Shown piece after piece: positions 9,895-18,398 of a stretch of 64,000 nt of DNA (the first letter of the stretch is position 1; each line of letters begins with the position of its first letter). This DNA is from Streptomyces himalayensis subsp. himalayensis. Its GTDB lineage: Bacteria; Actinomycetota; Actinomycetes; Streptomycetales; Streptomycetaceae. The notes under the pieces were generated by a model. The model had not been told where the DNA came from. It saw only the letters and a list, made by a program, of their open reading frames with translations, and did no database searches. A program made the translations under genes and the position numbers. The DNA lies in the NCBI RefSeq assembly GCF_013778455.1, contig NZ_JACEHE010000002.1:62001-126000 (forward strand), written 5' to 3'.

Positions 9895-10605
9895 TCAGCG
9901 CTTGGCGTGGCGGCCGCGCTCCCGATCCCTGTTCGCCCACGCCGGTGTGGTCTCCGCCCCGGCCGCCGGGGCCTCGGCGGCGAGGCGCTTCTTCTTGGCC
10001 CGCTCGCGCAGGTACTCGATGGCGATCGGCACCACGGAGACCAGCACGATCAGGATGAGGATCGCCTCGACGTTCGTCTTGATGAACTCGATCTGACCCA
10101 GCCAGTAGCCCGCGACCGTGACGCCGGTGCCCCAGGCGATACCGCCGATGACGTTGTACGTGATGAATGTGCGGTACTTCATACGGCCGGCGCCCGCCAC
10201 GATCGGGGCGAACGTGCGCACGATCGGCACGAACCGGGCAAGCACGATGGCCTTGGGGCCGTACTTCTCCACGAACTCGTGCGCCTTCTCGAGGTTCTCA
10301 GGCTTGAAGACCTTCGAGTTCGGCCGGTTGAAGATCTTCGGTCCGAAGAACTTGCCGATGAGATAGCCGACCTGGTCACCGATGACGGCCGCCAGCACGA
10401 TCAGGAAGCAGACCAGCCACAGCGGCTCGCTGATGTACTTCCCCTGGGCCACGAGGAGGCCCGCGGTGAACAGGAGCGAGTCACCAGGCAGGAACGCGAA
10501 GAGTCCCGACTCGGCGAAGACGATCAGCAGGATGCCCGGCAGGCTGAAGGTCTCGATCAGGTAGTCCGGGCTGAGCCACTCCGGGCCGAGGGCAAGCGTG
10601 TTCAC
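9895..10605 (-). CDS. DedA family membrane protein
   Basis: SNARE-associated/DedA-fold inner-membrane protein of 236 aa; family members are linked to membrane lipid flipping, envelope homeostasis and pH tolerance. Family signatures are visible: the early FAESGLFAFLPGDSLLFTAG, the GDQVGYLIGKFFG segment, and FARFVPIVRTFAPIVAGAGRM with its conserved basic residues. At least four hydrophobic segments are present, followed by a charged tail ending GRHAKR. It is convergent with the ThrE-like gene. Upstream is the tipA terminator, so it probably has its own promoter in 10606-10729. No specific substrate can be assigned. Confidence 0.92.
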   Translation of the reverse strand: MNTLALGPEWLSPDYLIETFSLPGILLIVFAESGLFAFLPGDSLLFTAGLLVAQGKYISEPLWLVCFLIVLAAVIGDQVGYLIGKFFGPKIFNRPNSKVFKPENLEKAHEFVEKYGPKAIVLARFVPIVRTFAPIVAGAGRMKYRTFITYNVIGGIAWGTGVTVAGYWLGQIEFIKTNVEAILILIVLVSVVPIAIEYLRERAKKKRLAAEAPAAGAETTPAWANRDRERGRHAKR

Positions 10606-10729
10606 GGGTTCCGGGCTCCTGGGGCGTCATGGGACAGTCGGGCGTCCTGGCGGGCGGTCTTGCCGCACAAAGCTACCAACGCGCGGTGACTCCGCCAGGT
10701 TCCACCGGCAGCCTCGGGGTGCACTGTGA

Positions 10730-10765
10730 GCGAACTGGGGCACACCTGTGGTTGCCCCAGTTCGC
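10730..10765 (-). terminator. Terminator after tipA
   Basis: GCGAACTGGGGCA (10730-10742) pairs perfectly with TGCCCCAGTTCGC (10753-10765) around a ten-base loop, downstream of the tipA stop and before the dedA-like gene. Confidence 0.85.
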
Positions 10766-10836
10766 ATAGTCTGCCCGTTACATCCCCTCCGTGCGCCGGG
10801 CCGGCAGTCTGCCGGCAGCCCCCGACCCGGTACGGG

Positions 10837-11598
10837 TCAGGCCTGGCGCCGTGCGGCGTTGGCCAGGATCGCGTCGTGCAGATACCGAGCCGCGTCGGGG
10901 CGGAGCTGCTCGTAGTAGCGAGTGAAGCGTTCGTCGGTCACGTAGAGGTCGGCGAGGCCGCAGTGGATCTCGTAGGTGCAGTCGTAGAACCAGCGGACGA
11001 TCTGCAGCCGGTGCTCCTCTGCAAGGTCCATGGCCCGCTCGCTGTCGGCGGGAGTGCCTTCTGCCATGAGCGAGGCGAGACGGCGGCCCCAATCGACGCT
11101 CTCCTCCTTGTATCGCGCCCAGTCCTGCTTCGAGTACGAGGCCGAGCGGCGCTGCGACTCGGCAAAGGGTTCGTTGCCGCCCCAGCGGCGTTCGGCCTCC
11201 TCCGCGTACTGGTCGGGATCGTGGTCCCCGAAGACCTCGAACTTCTCCTCGGGCGTGAGATTGATGCCCAACTTCCTCGCCTCCATGGCGTGCTCCACGG
11301 CCTCGGCCATCTTCTGCAGCTCGGCGATCCGGGCGGTCAGCAACTCGTGCTGGCGCCGCAGGTGCTCCCGCGGGTCCGCGCCCGGGTCGTCGAGAAGTGC
11401 CGCGACCTCCTCGAGCGGAAATCCGAGCTCCCGGTAGAAGAGGATCTGCTGCAGCCGGTCGAGGTCCGCGTCGCTGTACCGGCGGTGGCCGGCGTGACTT
11501 CGCTCACTCGGTACGAGCAGCCCGATCTCGTCGTAGTGGTGCAGAGCGCGCACGGTGATCTTCGCGAACCCGGCCACCTGTCCCACGGAGTAGCTCAT
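10837..11598 (-). CDS. tipA: MerR-family thiostrepton-responsive activator TipA
   Basis: Transcription activator that covalently binds thiopeptide antibiotics and activates its own promoter. The 253-aa protein starts MSYSVGQVAGFAKITVRALH, a MerR winged helix-turn-helix, followed by a coiled coil (about 75-108) and the TipAS antibiotic-recognition domain from GINLTPEEKFEVFGDHDPDQ to ILANAARR. In S. lividans TipA the short form TipAS begins at Met-110; here residue 110 is a TTG codon (11269-11271) that keeps a GGAGG eight bases upstream, so TipAS may still be made. The start ATG has a GGAGCGGG ribosome site. The matching autoregulated promoter lies just upstream at 11629-11659. Part of the C-terminal domain (YKEESVDWGRRLASL) differs from the S. 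lividans protein as I remember it. Confidence 0.93.
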   Translation of the reverse strand: MSYSVGQVAGFAKITVRALHHYDEIGLLVPSERSHAGHRRYSDADLDRLQQILFYRELGFPLEEVAALLDDPGADPREHLRRQHELLTARIAELQKMAEAVEHAMEARKLGINLTPEEKFEVFGDHDPDQYAEEAERRWGGNEPFAESQRRSASYSKQDWARYKEESVDWGRRLASLMAEGTPADSERAMDLAEEHRLQIVRWFYDCTYEIHCGLADLYVTDERFTRYYEQLRPDAARYLHDAILANAARRQA

Positions 11599-11628
11599 CG
11601 TTCCCGCTCCTTTCTCGGTACGCCTCTC

Positions 11629-11659
11629 ACGATGAGCCCTCACGCGACGTGAGGCGCAA
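11629..11659 (-). promoter_or_regulatory. tipA autoregulated promoter with palindromic operator
   Basis: Read on the minus strand: -35 TTGCGC (11659-11654), a 19-nt spacer and -10 CATCGT (11634-11629). A perfect palindrome CCTCACG-TCG-CGTGAGG (11638-11654) lies between and into the -35. This is the architecture of the well-known S. lividans tipA promoter: long MerR-type spacer with TipAL bound inside it. Confidence 0.88.
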
Positions 11660-11776
11660 GCCCCATTCCGACGAGCACGGCCACCCGTTGCCGGCAGCGC
11701 CGTCCCCCGGTCTGCGACGAACGGCAACTGCCTCTGGTGCGCCGGGGACCGACTCCGGGTTCCCCCCTGGCGGGGA

Positions 11777-12610
11777 CTATTTGCTGAGCGCCCCGAACCT
11801 CCGTACCGCCAGCGGGAAGAACACCGCCACCAGCACCAGAGGCCAGGCCACGGCCAGCATTCCCGCATGCTCGGCCGCCCATGACGCCCCCGAGGACCCC
11901 GCCGCGCCAGGGCTGCCGAAAAGGTCCCTTACCGCCGTCGCCGTCGCCGACATCGGGTTCCACTCGACCGCCGCGCCCAGCCAGCCGGGCATCGACTCAG
12001 GCGTCGCGAACGCGTTGGACAGGAAACCGACCGGCCAGACCAGGATCTGCACTGCCTGCACCATCTCCGGGCGGCCCGCCACCATCGCCAGGTGGATCCC
12101 GATCCAGAGCATCGCGAACCTGAGGAGGAGCAGAAGCCCCACGGCCGCCAGAAAGGCGCCGAACGAGGCGTGCGGCCGCCAGCCGATCGCGTAACCGACC
12201 CCGATCAGCAGGGCCAGACTCAGCGCCGACTGCAGCATGTCGGCGGCCGAACGGCCGACCAGGACCGCGCCGTTGGTCATCGGCATCGACCGGAACCGGT
12301 CGATCACCCCTTTGTTGAGGTCCTGGGTGACGGCCAGCATCGTCGACTCCAGGCCGAACGCCATGGTCAGCGCGAGCATGCCCGGCACCAGGAAGTCGAC
12401 GTAGTCGCCCTCGACGCCCCGGCCGCCACCGATCAGATAGCCGAACATCAGCAGCAGCATCACCGGGAAGACAAGCCCGACGACGACCTGCACGGGCTGC
12501 CGCCCCCAGTGGGCGAGCTCGCGGCGGGTCATGGTCCAGCAGTCGGCGAGCGCCCAGCCCAGTGGCGTGCCCTTCACGCTCGCGTCGACCGTTCCGCTCA
12601 TGCCGCTCAT
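11777..12610 (-). CDS. ABC-2 type transporter permease (DrrB-like)
   Basis: Membrane half of a two-gene export ABC transporter; 277 aa with about six hydrophobic segments and the ABC-2 family stretch [18 protein letters not shown] after the second segment. The gene overlaps the ATPase stop by four bases (ATGA), so the two are translationally coupled. A second in-frame ATG lies three codons later. It is most similar in style to daunorubicin-resistance DrrB proteins, which export hydrophobic drugs. The control region with PadR operators suggests a drug-inducible efflux system. The ligand is unknown. Confidence 0.9.
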   Translation of the reverse strand: MSGMSGTVDASVKGTPLGWALADCWTMTRRELAHWGRQPVQVVVGLVFPVMLLLMFGYLIGGGRGVEGDYVDFLVPGMLALTMAFGLESTMLAVTQDLNKGVIDRFRSMPMTNGAVLVGRSAADMLQSALSLALLIGVGYAIGWRPHASFGAFLAAVGLLLLLRFAMLWIGIHLAMVAGRPEMVQAVQILVWPVGFLSNAFATPESMPGWLGAAVEWNPMSATATAVRDLFGSPGAAGSSGASWAAEHAGMLAVAWPLVLVAVFFPLAVRRFGALSK

Positions 12611-13548
12611 GCCGCGACTCCCTTCGTGAGGTGCAGGAAGACCTCGTCCAGCGTCGGCCTCCGCACCGCGATGTCCTCCGCTTCGATTCCGGCCTCTTCC
12701 AGGGCCCGTACGGTGCCCGTGAGCGCGGCCATGCGGTCGGCGACCGGGGCGCTGAGCAGCCGGCGGTCCGTGTCCACCGAGACGTCGCCCGTCTCCGCCG
12801 GCAACAGAGCGACGGCCGCGCCCAGTTGGCCCGCGTCCCTCAGCACCACGTCGATCCGGTCGCCGCCCGTCTTCGACTTCAGCTCGTCCGCCGTGCCGTC
12901 CGCGATGACCCGGCCGTGGTCCACCACCGAGATACGGTCGGCGAGCTGGTCGGCCTCTTCGAGGTACTGGGTGGTCAGCAGCACGGTCGTACCGCCGTCG
13001 ACCAGCGAGCGCACCGCACCCCACACCTCGGCGCGGCCGCGCGGGTCGAGCCCCGTCGTCGGCTCGTCCAGATACAGCACCTCGGGTTCGGTGATCAGCG
13101 ACGCGGCGAGGTCCAGGCGGCGCCGCATGCCGCCGCTGTACTGCTTGACCGCCTTGCGCCCGGTGTCCGCGAGCCCGAACCGCTCCAGGAGCTCGCCGGC
13201 GCGCACGCGCGCGTGGCGCCTGCCCAGGTGGTACAGCCGTCCGAACATCTCGAGGTTCTGCCGACCCCCGAGGTCCTCGTCCAGGGCGGCGTGCTGCCCC
13301 AGCAGTCCGATGCGGCGGCGCACCTCGTCGGCACGCGTGCGTACGTCCTGTCCCGCCACTTCGACACGGCCCTCGTCGTGCCGCAGCAGCGTGGCCAGGA
13401 CCCGCACCAGCGTCGTCTTGCCCGCGCCGTTCGGGCCGAGCACGCCGTGGACGGTGCCGCGTCCGACCGTCAGGTCGAGGCCGTCCAGTGCGCGCTTGTC
13501 TCCGTAGTTCTTCCGTACCCCTTCGACGAGGATCGCCGAGTCGGCCAC
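12607..13548 (-). CDS. ABC transporter ATP-binding protein (DrrA family)
   Basis: Nucleotide-binding subunit of the exporter, 313 aa. Walker [10 protein letters not shown] is at about 38-46, the signature is [15 protein letters not shown], Walker B is [17 protein letters not shown], and the C-terminal part ends in the DrrA-type [15 protein letters not shown] motif. The start is GTG with GGGAGG five bases upstream. Two PadR-type palindromes sit immediately upstream (13567-13582 and 13619-13634). It is followed by the permease with a four-base overlap; the padR gene lies upstream on the same strand. Confidence 0.93.
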   Translation of the reverse strand: MADSAILVEGVRKNYGDKRALDGLDLTVGRGTVHGVLGPNGAGKTTLVRVLATLLRHDEGRVEVAGQDVRTRADEVRRRIGLLGQHAALDEDLGGRQNLEMFGRLYHLGRRHARVRAGELLERFGLADTGRKAVKQYSGGMRRRLDLAASLITEPEVLYLDEPTTGLDPRGRAEVWGAVRSLVDGGTTVLLTTQYLEEADQLADRISVVDHGRVIADGTADELKSKTGGDRIDVVLRDAGQLGAAVALLPAETGDVSVDTDRRLLSAPVADRMAALTGTVRALEEAGIEAEDIAVRRPTLDEVFLHLTKGVAA

Positions 13549-13566
13549 AGAGGCCTCCCTAGATAT

Positions 13567-13634
13567 TAGTCAAACTTGACTACCAGTTTACCAAGCAGGC
13601 TAGTACCCGAGCAGTGACTGGTCAAACTTGATTA
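13567..13634 (-). promoter_or_regulatory. Paired PadR-type operators upstream of the ABC exporter
   Basis: TAGTCAA-AC-TTGACTA (13567-13582) is a perfect 7-2-7 palindrome. A second copy, TGGTCAAACTTGATTA (13619-13634), carries the same TCAAACTTGA core exactly 52 bp away, close to five helical turns. The core matches the palindrome upstream of padR (14356-14377). The sites flank the likely promoter of the ABC operon. Confidence 0.75.
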
Positions 13635-13693
13635 ATCGCACGGATGAACTACGGATGAGCTACCCGCGGCAGCACGCGCCGGAGCGCCGGGAA

Positions 13694-14335
13694 CTACTGG
13701 CGGTCTCCCGGATGGGACTCACCCGTCGCATACGGGTTCTCCACACCCTCCGCCAACACGCCCATGAACGGCTCACCCTCGCCCGCGAACGTGTACGCCC
13801 CGCCCTTGATGCGCTCGATCAGACCCCGGGTCCACTCGGCCCCCCGGTCCGCCGAGTACACCCAGAAGTTCATGATCTCGCCGATGTGGCCGAGCTGTTC
13901 GGGGCCGTCCACCGGGGTGTAGTACTCGGTGACGGACGCGCGCCACTCCTCTATGACGCGCACCCGCTCCTCGAGGAGTTCGAGCGCCTCCTCGCGCTCC
14001 AGATCCACCATGAACCCGAGGGCGGCCGACAGGACGTCCGGCTTCTGGTCGTACGCCGTCAGGGCCTCGCGCAGCAGCTTGAGGTATTCCCGGATCCCCT
14101 TGTCGGTGATCTCGTACTCGGTGCGCGGCGGGCCGCCGGCCGTGGAGGGCGCGATCTCGTGGGCGAGCAGCAGCCCCTGCTTGGCCATCTGCTTGAGGGC
14201 GTGGTAGATCGACCCCGGCTTGGCGTTCGACCACTCGTGGGCGCCCCAGTACTCGAGGTCGTTGCGCACCTGGTACCCATGGGCCCGTCCGTGCTGGCGG
14301 ACCGCACCGAGCACCAGCAACCGGATCGCCGACAT
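13694..14335 (-). CDS. PadR-family transcriptional regulator
   Basis: DNA-binding repressor of 213 aa. The N-terminal winged helix runs from MSAIRLLVLGAVRQHGRAHG through WSNAKPGSIYHALKQMAKQG to the wing TEYEITDKGIREYLKLL. The C-terminal half is a Vir_act_alpha_C-like helical dimerisation region. The start was set at ATG 14335 because this gives the family N-terminus; longer frames run into dinB. Palindromic sites upstream of this gene and of the following ABC operon share the TCAANNTTGA core, so it probably represses both and responds to the exporter's drug substrate (inference). Confidence 0.92.
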   Translation of the reverse strand: MSAIRLLVLGAVRQHGRAHGYQVRNDLEYWGAHEWSNAKPGSIYHALKQMAKQGLLLAHEIAPSTAGGPPRTEYEITDKGIREYLKLLREALTAYDQKPDVLSAALGFMVDLEREEALELLEERVRVIEEWRASVTEYYTPVDGPEQLGHIGEIMNFWVYSADRGAEWTRGLIERIKGGAYTFAGEGEPFMGVLAEGVENPYATGESHPGDRQ

Positions 14336-14355
14336 CCCCACGCCCCTCGCTTCCA

Positions 14356-14377
14356 CGCTGGTCAACTTTGACCAGCG
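14356..14377 (-). promoter_or_regulatory. PadR autoregulatory operator
   Basis: CGCTGGTCAA-CT-TTGACCAGCG is a perfect 10-2-10 palindrome 20 nt upstream of the padR ATG. It overlaps the last codons of the dinB-like gene. Confidence 0.75.
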
Positions 14378-14910
14378 TAGCCCTGCTCCACGGCGACCAG
14401 CTCGAAGGCCGTCCTGCCGTCGAGCGACTCGCGGATGATGTCGGCGTGTCCGGCGTGCCGGTCCATCTCGCTGATCAGCCGGAGCAGCAGCCAGCGCATG
14501 GAGACGCGCTCCTTGGGGAACCAGGGCTGGTCCGGCAGCGCGAACGTGTCGTTCAGACTGGGCACCGCGCGGATGAACTCCTCGGTCTGACCGGCGATCT
14601 CCGCCCAGTGCGCGAGCTGCTGCTCGACCGTCTCCTCGCCGACAAGCTGGAAGCACTCGTGCCAGTTCTCCTCGGTGCGATGGACCGGCGGCTCCTCACC
14701 CTTGGCCCGGGCCAGCCAGCTCTGCTCGACCTCGGCCACGTGCTTGAGCAGTCCGGACAGCGACAGCTCGCTCGCGCTGGGCTTCTTCGCCGCCTGCTCC
14801 TCGGTCAGGCCGAGGAGGGCCCGACGGATGCCACCCCGCGCCTCCTCCAGGAAACCGAGCAGGGCTCCGCGCTCGTCGCCGTGTGCCTCTGCGGAAACGT
14901 GCATGACCAT
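14362..14910 (-). CDS. DinB/DUF664 family protein
   Basis: Four-helix-bundle protein of 182 aa related to DinB/YfiT metal-binding proteins (DUF664, mycothiol-dependent-enzyme-like fold). Typical features are LSLSGLLKHVAEVEQSWLAR with its first His, and MRWLLLRLISEMDRHAGHADIIRESLDG with the HxxHAD-like histidine pair. These three histidines usually hold a divalent metal. The catalytic role is unknown, with thiol transfer or detoxification possible. A second ATG two codons later is an alternative start. Its last bases overlap the padR operator. Confidence 0.87.
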   Translation of the reverse strand: MVMHVSAEAHGDERGALLGFLEEARGGIRRALLGLTEEQAAKKPSASELSLSGLLKHVAEVEQSWLARAKGEEPPVHRTEENWHECFQLVGEETVEQQLAHWAEIAGQTEEFIRAVPSLNDTFALPDQPWFPKERVSMRWLLLRLISEMDRHAGHADIIRESLDGRTAFELVAVEQGYAGQS

Positions 14911-15037
14911 GAGGGGCCGCCTTTCGTCGTTGCGTCGCGCTTTGCGTACGTACGACGTTAGGAACCCTTGCGGTCAGCTTCGGTCCGTAACTTCGCGCCG
15001 GGCGAAGGAACGTGGACTCTGCGAAAGTACGCAGGAT

Positions 15038-15099
15038 AAGCGAACAGAACGCGGGCTCACTGACGGGACAAGCGAACGGAACACGGGCTCACTGATGGC
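15038..15099. repeat. Two-copy 32-bp tandem repeat
   Basis: AAGCGAACAGAACGCGGGCT... (15038 on) is repeated 32 bp later as AAGCGAACGGAACACGGGCT... (15070 on), just downstream of the aldehyde dehydrogenase stop. No function is evident. Confidence 0.6.
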
Positions 15100-15108
15100 A
15101 ATGCGGGT

Positions 15109-16566
15109 TCAGAGCGGGAACTCGCTCCGCCCGTGCTGCACCGAGATCCACCTCTTCGTGGTGAACGCGTCCACCGTGGACTCGCCGTTCAGCCGCCCCA
15201 GCCCCGAGTCCTTCTCGCCACCGAAGGCGACCAGCGGATCGTCGTGCACCGTACCGTCGTTGACGTGGATCATGCCGGTCTCGATGCGCCGTGCGAAGTT
15301 CACCGCACGCTCGATGTCGGCGGCGTGCACGGCGCCGCTGAGCCCGTACGGGGTGTCGTTGGCGATACGTATCGCCTCCTCCTCGCTGTCGAACGGGATG
15401 AGGAGGGCCACCGGGCCGAAGATCTCCTGGCGCAGCACGGGCGAGTCCTCCGGCAGGCCGGTGAGGACGGTCGGCTCGACCAGGTTGCCCATGGTCCGCC
15501 CGCGTACGAGCGCCGTGGCGCCGCCGTCGATCGCCTGGTCGACGAGGGCGGTGAGCGCGTCTGCCTGGAAGGCGTTGATGAGCGGGCCGATGTGGGTGTC
15601 CGGATCACGTGGGTCGCCGGTCTTCAGCGCCTTGACCCGGGCGGTGAACTTCTCCGTGAACTCCTGTTCCACGGCGCGGTCGACCAGGATGCGGTTGGCG
15701 GCCATGCAGACCTGCCCTGAGTACACGTAGCGGCTGAAGACCGCGGCGTCCACGGCGTAGTCGATGTCCGCGTCGTCGAGGACGACCAGGGCGCTGTTCC
15801 CGCTCATCTGGAGGACGACGCGCTTGAGGTGACCGGCGGCCACGGAGGCGATGTGCCGACCCACCTTGTCCGACCCCGCGAACGAGATGACCTTCGCGAG
15901 CGGATGCTCGATGAGGGCGTCGCCGATCTCCGCTATGTCGGTGACGATGACGTTCAGGAGCCCGGCCGGCAGGCCCGCGTCCTCGAAGATACGGGCGATG
16001 AGTCCGCCGCCGACGACGGGCGTGTTCTGGTTGGGCTTGACGACGACGGCGTTGCCCAGGGCCAACGCCGGCGCGACCGACTTGAGCGTGATCAGGAAGG
16101 GGAAGTTGAAGGGGCTGATCACCGTCACGACACCGACCGGCTGCCGGAAGACGCGGCTCTCCTTGCCGGGGACGGGCGAGGGCACGATCTGCGCCTCGGG
16201 CCACATCGAGACCTGCACCGCCTCGCGGATGAACTCCTTGGCGAGATGCACCTCGTACCGCGCCTTGGACCAGGTCCCGCCGAGTTCGTCGACGATGGCC
16301 TCGACGATCTCGTCCTCGCGGGCCTCGGTGATCCGCAGGGCCTGCTCCAGCACCTGCCGTCTCGCGTAAGGGCCCGCCTCCGCCCAGGACTTCTGGGCCC
16401 GCGCGGCCGCACGGAAGGCGTCGTCGACCTCGGAGACGGTCGCCACCGTCAGCGCGGCGAGCTTCTCACCGTTGTACGGATTGAAGTCGATGATGTCCCA
16501 CGAGCCGCTACCGGTCCGCCACTCGCCGTCGATGTACTGCTGGGCCAGGTCGGTGAAGAAGGACAT
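15109..16566 (-). CDS. Aldehyde dehydrogenase family protein with altered catalytic Glu motif
   Basis: NAD(P)-dependent aldehyde dehydrogenase fold, 485 aa, most like benzaldehyde/vanillin-type enzymes. Visible are the N-terminal YIDGEWRTGSG, the NAD-binding ISPFNFPF and VVKPNQNTP, the FAGSDKVGRHI glycine motif, the catalytic cysteine in YSGQVCMAANR, and EIFGPVALLIPFD. The segment that normally reads LELGG, with the general-base Glu, is LQMSG here (codons CTC CAG ATG AGC GGG, near 15810), so the usual Glu is Gln. It may be a hydrolase-poor, acyl-transferring or redirected enzyme, or a lineage-specific variant. The gene stands alone between a dinB-like gene and an HTH regulator. Confidence 0.9.
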   Translation of the reverse strand: MSFFTDLAQQYIDGEWRTGSGSWDIIDFNPYNGEKLAALTVATVSEVDDAFRAAARAQKSWAEAGPYARRQVLEQALRITEAREDEIVEAIVDELGGTWSKARYEVHLAKEFIREAVQVSMWPEAQIVPSPVPGKESRVFRQPVGVVTVISPFNFPFLITLKSVAPALALGNAVVVKPNQNTPVVGGGLIARIFEDAGLPAGLLNVIVTDIAEIGDALIEHPLAKVISFAGSDKVGRHIASVAAGHLKRVVLQMSGNSALVVLDDADIDYAVDAAVFSRYVYSGQVCMAANRILVDRAVEQEFTEKFTARVKALKTGDPRDPDTHIGPLINAFQADALTALVDQAIDGGATALVRGRTMGNLVEPTVLTGLPEDSPVLRQEIFGPVALLIPFDSEEEAIRIANDTPYGLSGAVHAADIERAVNFARRIETGMIHVNDGTVHDDPLVAFGGEKDSGLGRLNGESTVDAFTTKRWISVQHGRSEFPL

Positions 16567-16621
16567 ACGATCCCCAACTGCGAGAGGCAGGCGCCTAATG
16601 AGACGTCATCGTACTTGTGTC

Positions 16622-17461
16622 TTATATGAGTTGGAGCAGTCCTCGGAGAACGTCCCGTGACCGGGCCGGATCCGGACTCTCGCTCTGCAGCCGATCCATG
16701 GCCTTTGCGTACTGTGTGACGTCTTCCCGCTTGTCCAGATACAGCGCACTGGTGAGCTGTTCGAGATAGACGACATCGGAGAGATCGGACTCGGGGAAGC
16801 TGAGCACCGTGAAGGCACCGCTCTCCCCCGAGTGTCCGCCGAAACTGAAGGGCATCACCTGGAGCTTGACGTTCGCCCGCTCGGACACGTCGATCAGATG
16901 CTGGAGTTGTCCGCGCATGACGTCCCTGCTCCCATAGGGCCGTCGCAGCGCGGCCTCGTCCAGTACGACGTGGAAGTCCGGGGCGCGTTCGGACACGAGC
17001 AGTTTCTGGCGCTCCAGGCGCAGCGCGACGCGCCGATCGACATCGGCCGGATTCGCGCCCTCCCCCATGCCGCGCTCGACCACCGCGTGCGCATACGCCT
17101 CCGTCTGCAGCAGGCCGTGCACGAACTGGACCTCGTAGACACGGATGAGGGAGGCGGCACCCTCCAGACCCACATATGTCTGGAACCAGCCAGGCAGCAC
17201 GTCCGAGTAACTGTGCCACCAGCCAGCGACGTTGGCCTCTTTCGCCAGAGCGAGGAGCGCGTTGCGCTCGGCCTCGTCCGTGACGCCGTACAGCGTCAGC
17301 AGATCCTCCACGTCCCTCGCCTTGAAGCTCACCCGTCCCAACTCCATGCGGCTGATCTTCGATTCGGACGCGCGGATCGAATAGCCGGCCTTCTCGCGCG
17401 TGACGCCGCGCGCCTCCCGCAGCTGCCGGAGCTGTGAGCCCAGCAGGATGCGCCGCACCAC
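16622..17461 (-). CDS. HTH regulator with DUF5753 domain (WhiJ/Scr1 type)
   Basis: DNA-binding protein of about 279 aa. The N-terminal Xre-type helix-turn-helix reads LLGSQLRQLREARGVTREKAGY then SESKISRMELGR. The C-terminal DUF5753 domain starts around ANVAGWWHSYSDVLPGWFQTYVGLE and ends in the typical SALYLDKREDVTQY. Such genes belong to a large streptomycete paralogue set related to whiJ, paired with small DUF397 proteins and HATPase proteins that affect development. The start is one of two tandem GTGs (17461 or 17458) with GGGGGAGG upstream; a longer frame from 17518 lacks that site. The ribosome site lies in an arm of the hairpin CCCCAGG-CCTGGGG (about 17470-17492). It is divergent from the HATPase gene. 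Confidence 0.88.
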   Translation of the reverse strand: MVRRILLGSQLRQLREARGVTREKAGYSIRASESKISRMELGRVSFKARDVEDLLTLYGVTDEAERNALLALAKEANVAGWWHSYSDVLPGWFQTYVGLEGAASLIRVYEVQFVHGLLQTEAYAHAVVERGMGEGANPADVDRRVALRLERQKLLVSERAPDFHVVLDEAALRRPYGSRDVMRGQLQHLIDVSERANVKLQVMPFSFGGHSGESGAFTVLSFPESDLSDVVYLEQLTSALYLDKREDVTQYAKAMDRLQSESPDPARSRDVLRGLLQLI

Positions 17462-17680
17462 GGAGCCTCCCCCAGGACTCAACGCCTGGGGAGACCCCCA
17501 TGACTCGCCTGCGGTCACTTCGTCACCCTTCCCAACGTCTCCAGAGCCCGAAGTCTGCCACTAAAACGCTCCAGCCCGTACTCGTCCGGTTACAGAAATG
17601 GAAAGGCTTTCGAGGAGTGACAGAAGTAGAGAGAGGAAGAAATACGCAAGAAGCGGTACTAGAGTGCTCAACTCCGGCGC

Positions 17681-17703
17681 GTGCACGTGCATCTGCCCTT
17701 GCA
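17681..17703 (+). promoter_or_regulatory. TGC-hexamer motif upstream of the HATPase gene
   Basis: GTGCACGTGCATCTGCCCTTGCA: tandem hexamers beginning TGC, including the palindrome TGCACGTGCA. It ends 77 bp before the HATPase start. A near-identical 23-mer (21 of 23) lies 73 bp before the DUF397 gene at 18697-18719, in the same orientation relative to its gene. Probably a shared operator of the locus (inference). Confidence 0.7.
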
Positions 17704-17780
17704 TCTGCCGTACGCATTCGGAACCATGGTCTCGCACCACCGCAGTATCGCCGCGACCGCGAATCCCGGGAGTGCCTCGC

Positions 17781-18311
17781 ATGGGGATGAATGGATCGAC
17801 CATGCTCGAGCCGTTAAGGCAGGGGCTTCCCCCGATCGACCCCGCAGCCGTCGCCAGCGCGGCGTCCTGCGCACTGCCCGCCCGCTACGAAGCGGTGCGC
17901 GAGGCGCGGCAGTTCACCGGTCGAACCCTCAACCAGTGGAACCTGTCGGAAAGATTCGACGACGTCGCACTGGTGGTGTCCGAGCTGGTCACCAACGCAC
18001 TGCGGCACGCACTGCCGTCCGACACCCCGCGCGACGACGAGCCGCCCGTGCGGCTGCACCTCATGCACTGGACCTCGCGCCTGGTGTGCGCGGTGCGCGA
18101 TCCCAGCCGCCAGAACCCCGTCGCCCGCGAGACGGAGGAGGACTGCGCGGCCGAGTCGGGCCGCGGTCTTCTTCTCGTGGACTCGTTCGCCGACAGCTGG
18201 GGCTGGCATCCCTCCCCAAGCTCTCCATTCGATTCGAGCAGGGCATACCCCAACGCAGGCACGCTGGGCGGCAAGGTGGTCTGGGCGCTGTTCCGCCTGG
18301 GGACCGACTAG
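17781..18311 (+). CDS. ATP-binding protein of the GHKL HATPase (RsbW/SpoIIAB-like) family
   Basis: Single-domain ATPase of 176 aa resembling anti-sigma-factor serine kinases. The N box LVVSELVTNALRHAL and the G1/G2 stretch ESGRGLLLVDSFADSWGW are clear, and the C-terminal KVVWALFRL is the family end. An insertion of about 20 residues (HPSPSSPFDSSRAYPNAG) sits before the last strand. The start was chosen at ATG 17781 with GGGAG eight bases upstream; ATGs at 17787 and 17802 are alternatives. It belongs to the HTH-DUF5753/DUF397/HATPase trio seen repeatedly in Streptomyces and is probably cytosolic. Its protein target is unknown. Confidence 0.87.
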   Translation: MGMNGSTMLEPLRQGLPPIDPAAVASAASCALPARYEAVREARQFTGRTLNQWNLSERFDDVALVVSELVTNALRHALPSDTPRDDEPPVRLHLMHWTSRLVCAVRDPSRQNPVARETEEDCAAESGRGLLLVDSFADSWGWHPSPSSPFDSSRAYPNAGTLGGKVVWALFRLGTD

Positions 18312-18370
18312 CCGTACCCGACGGATTCGCGTGTCGGTTGTCTACGCGCGTTGTTACGATGAGTTGCTCC

Positions 18371-18398
18371 CTGATTGCGGTCAGTTGCCCGCAATCAG
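18371..18398. terminator. Bidirectional terminator of convergent genes
   Basis: CTGATTGCGG (18371-18380) pairs with CCGCAATCAG (18389-18398) around an eight-base loop. The DUF397 stop codon lies in the loop. It serves the convergent HATPase and DUF397 genes. Confidence 0.75.
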
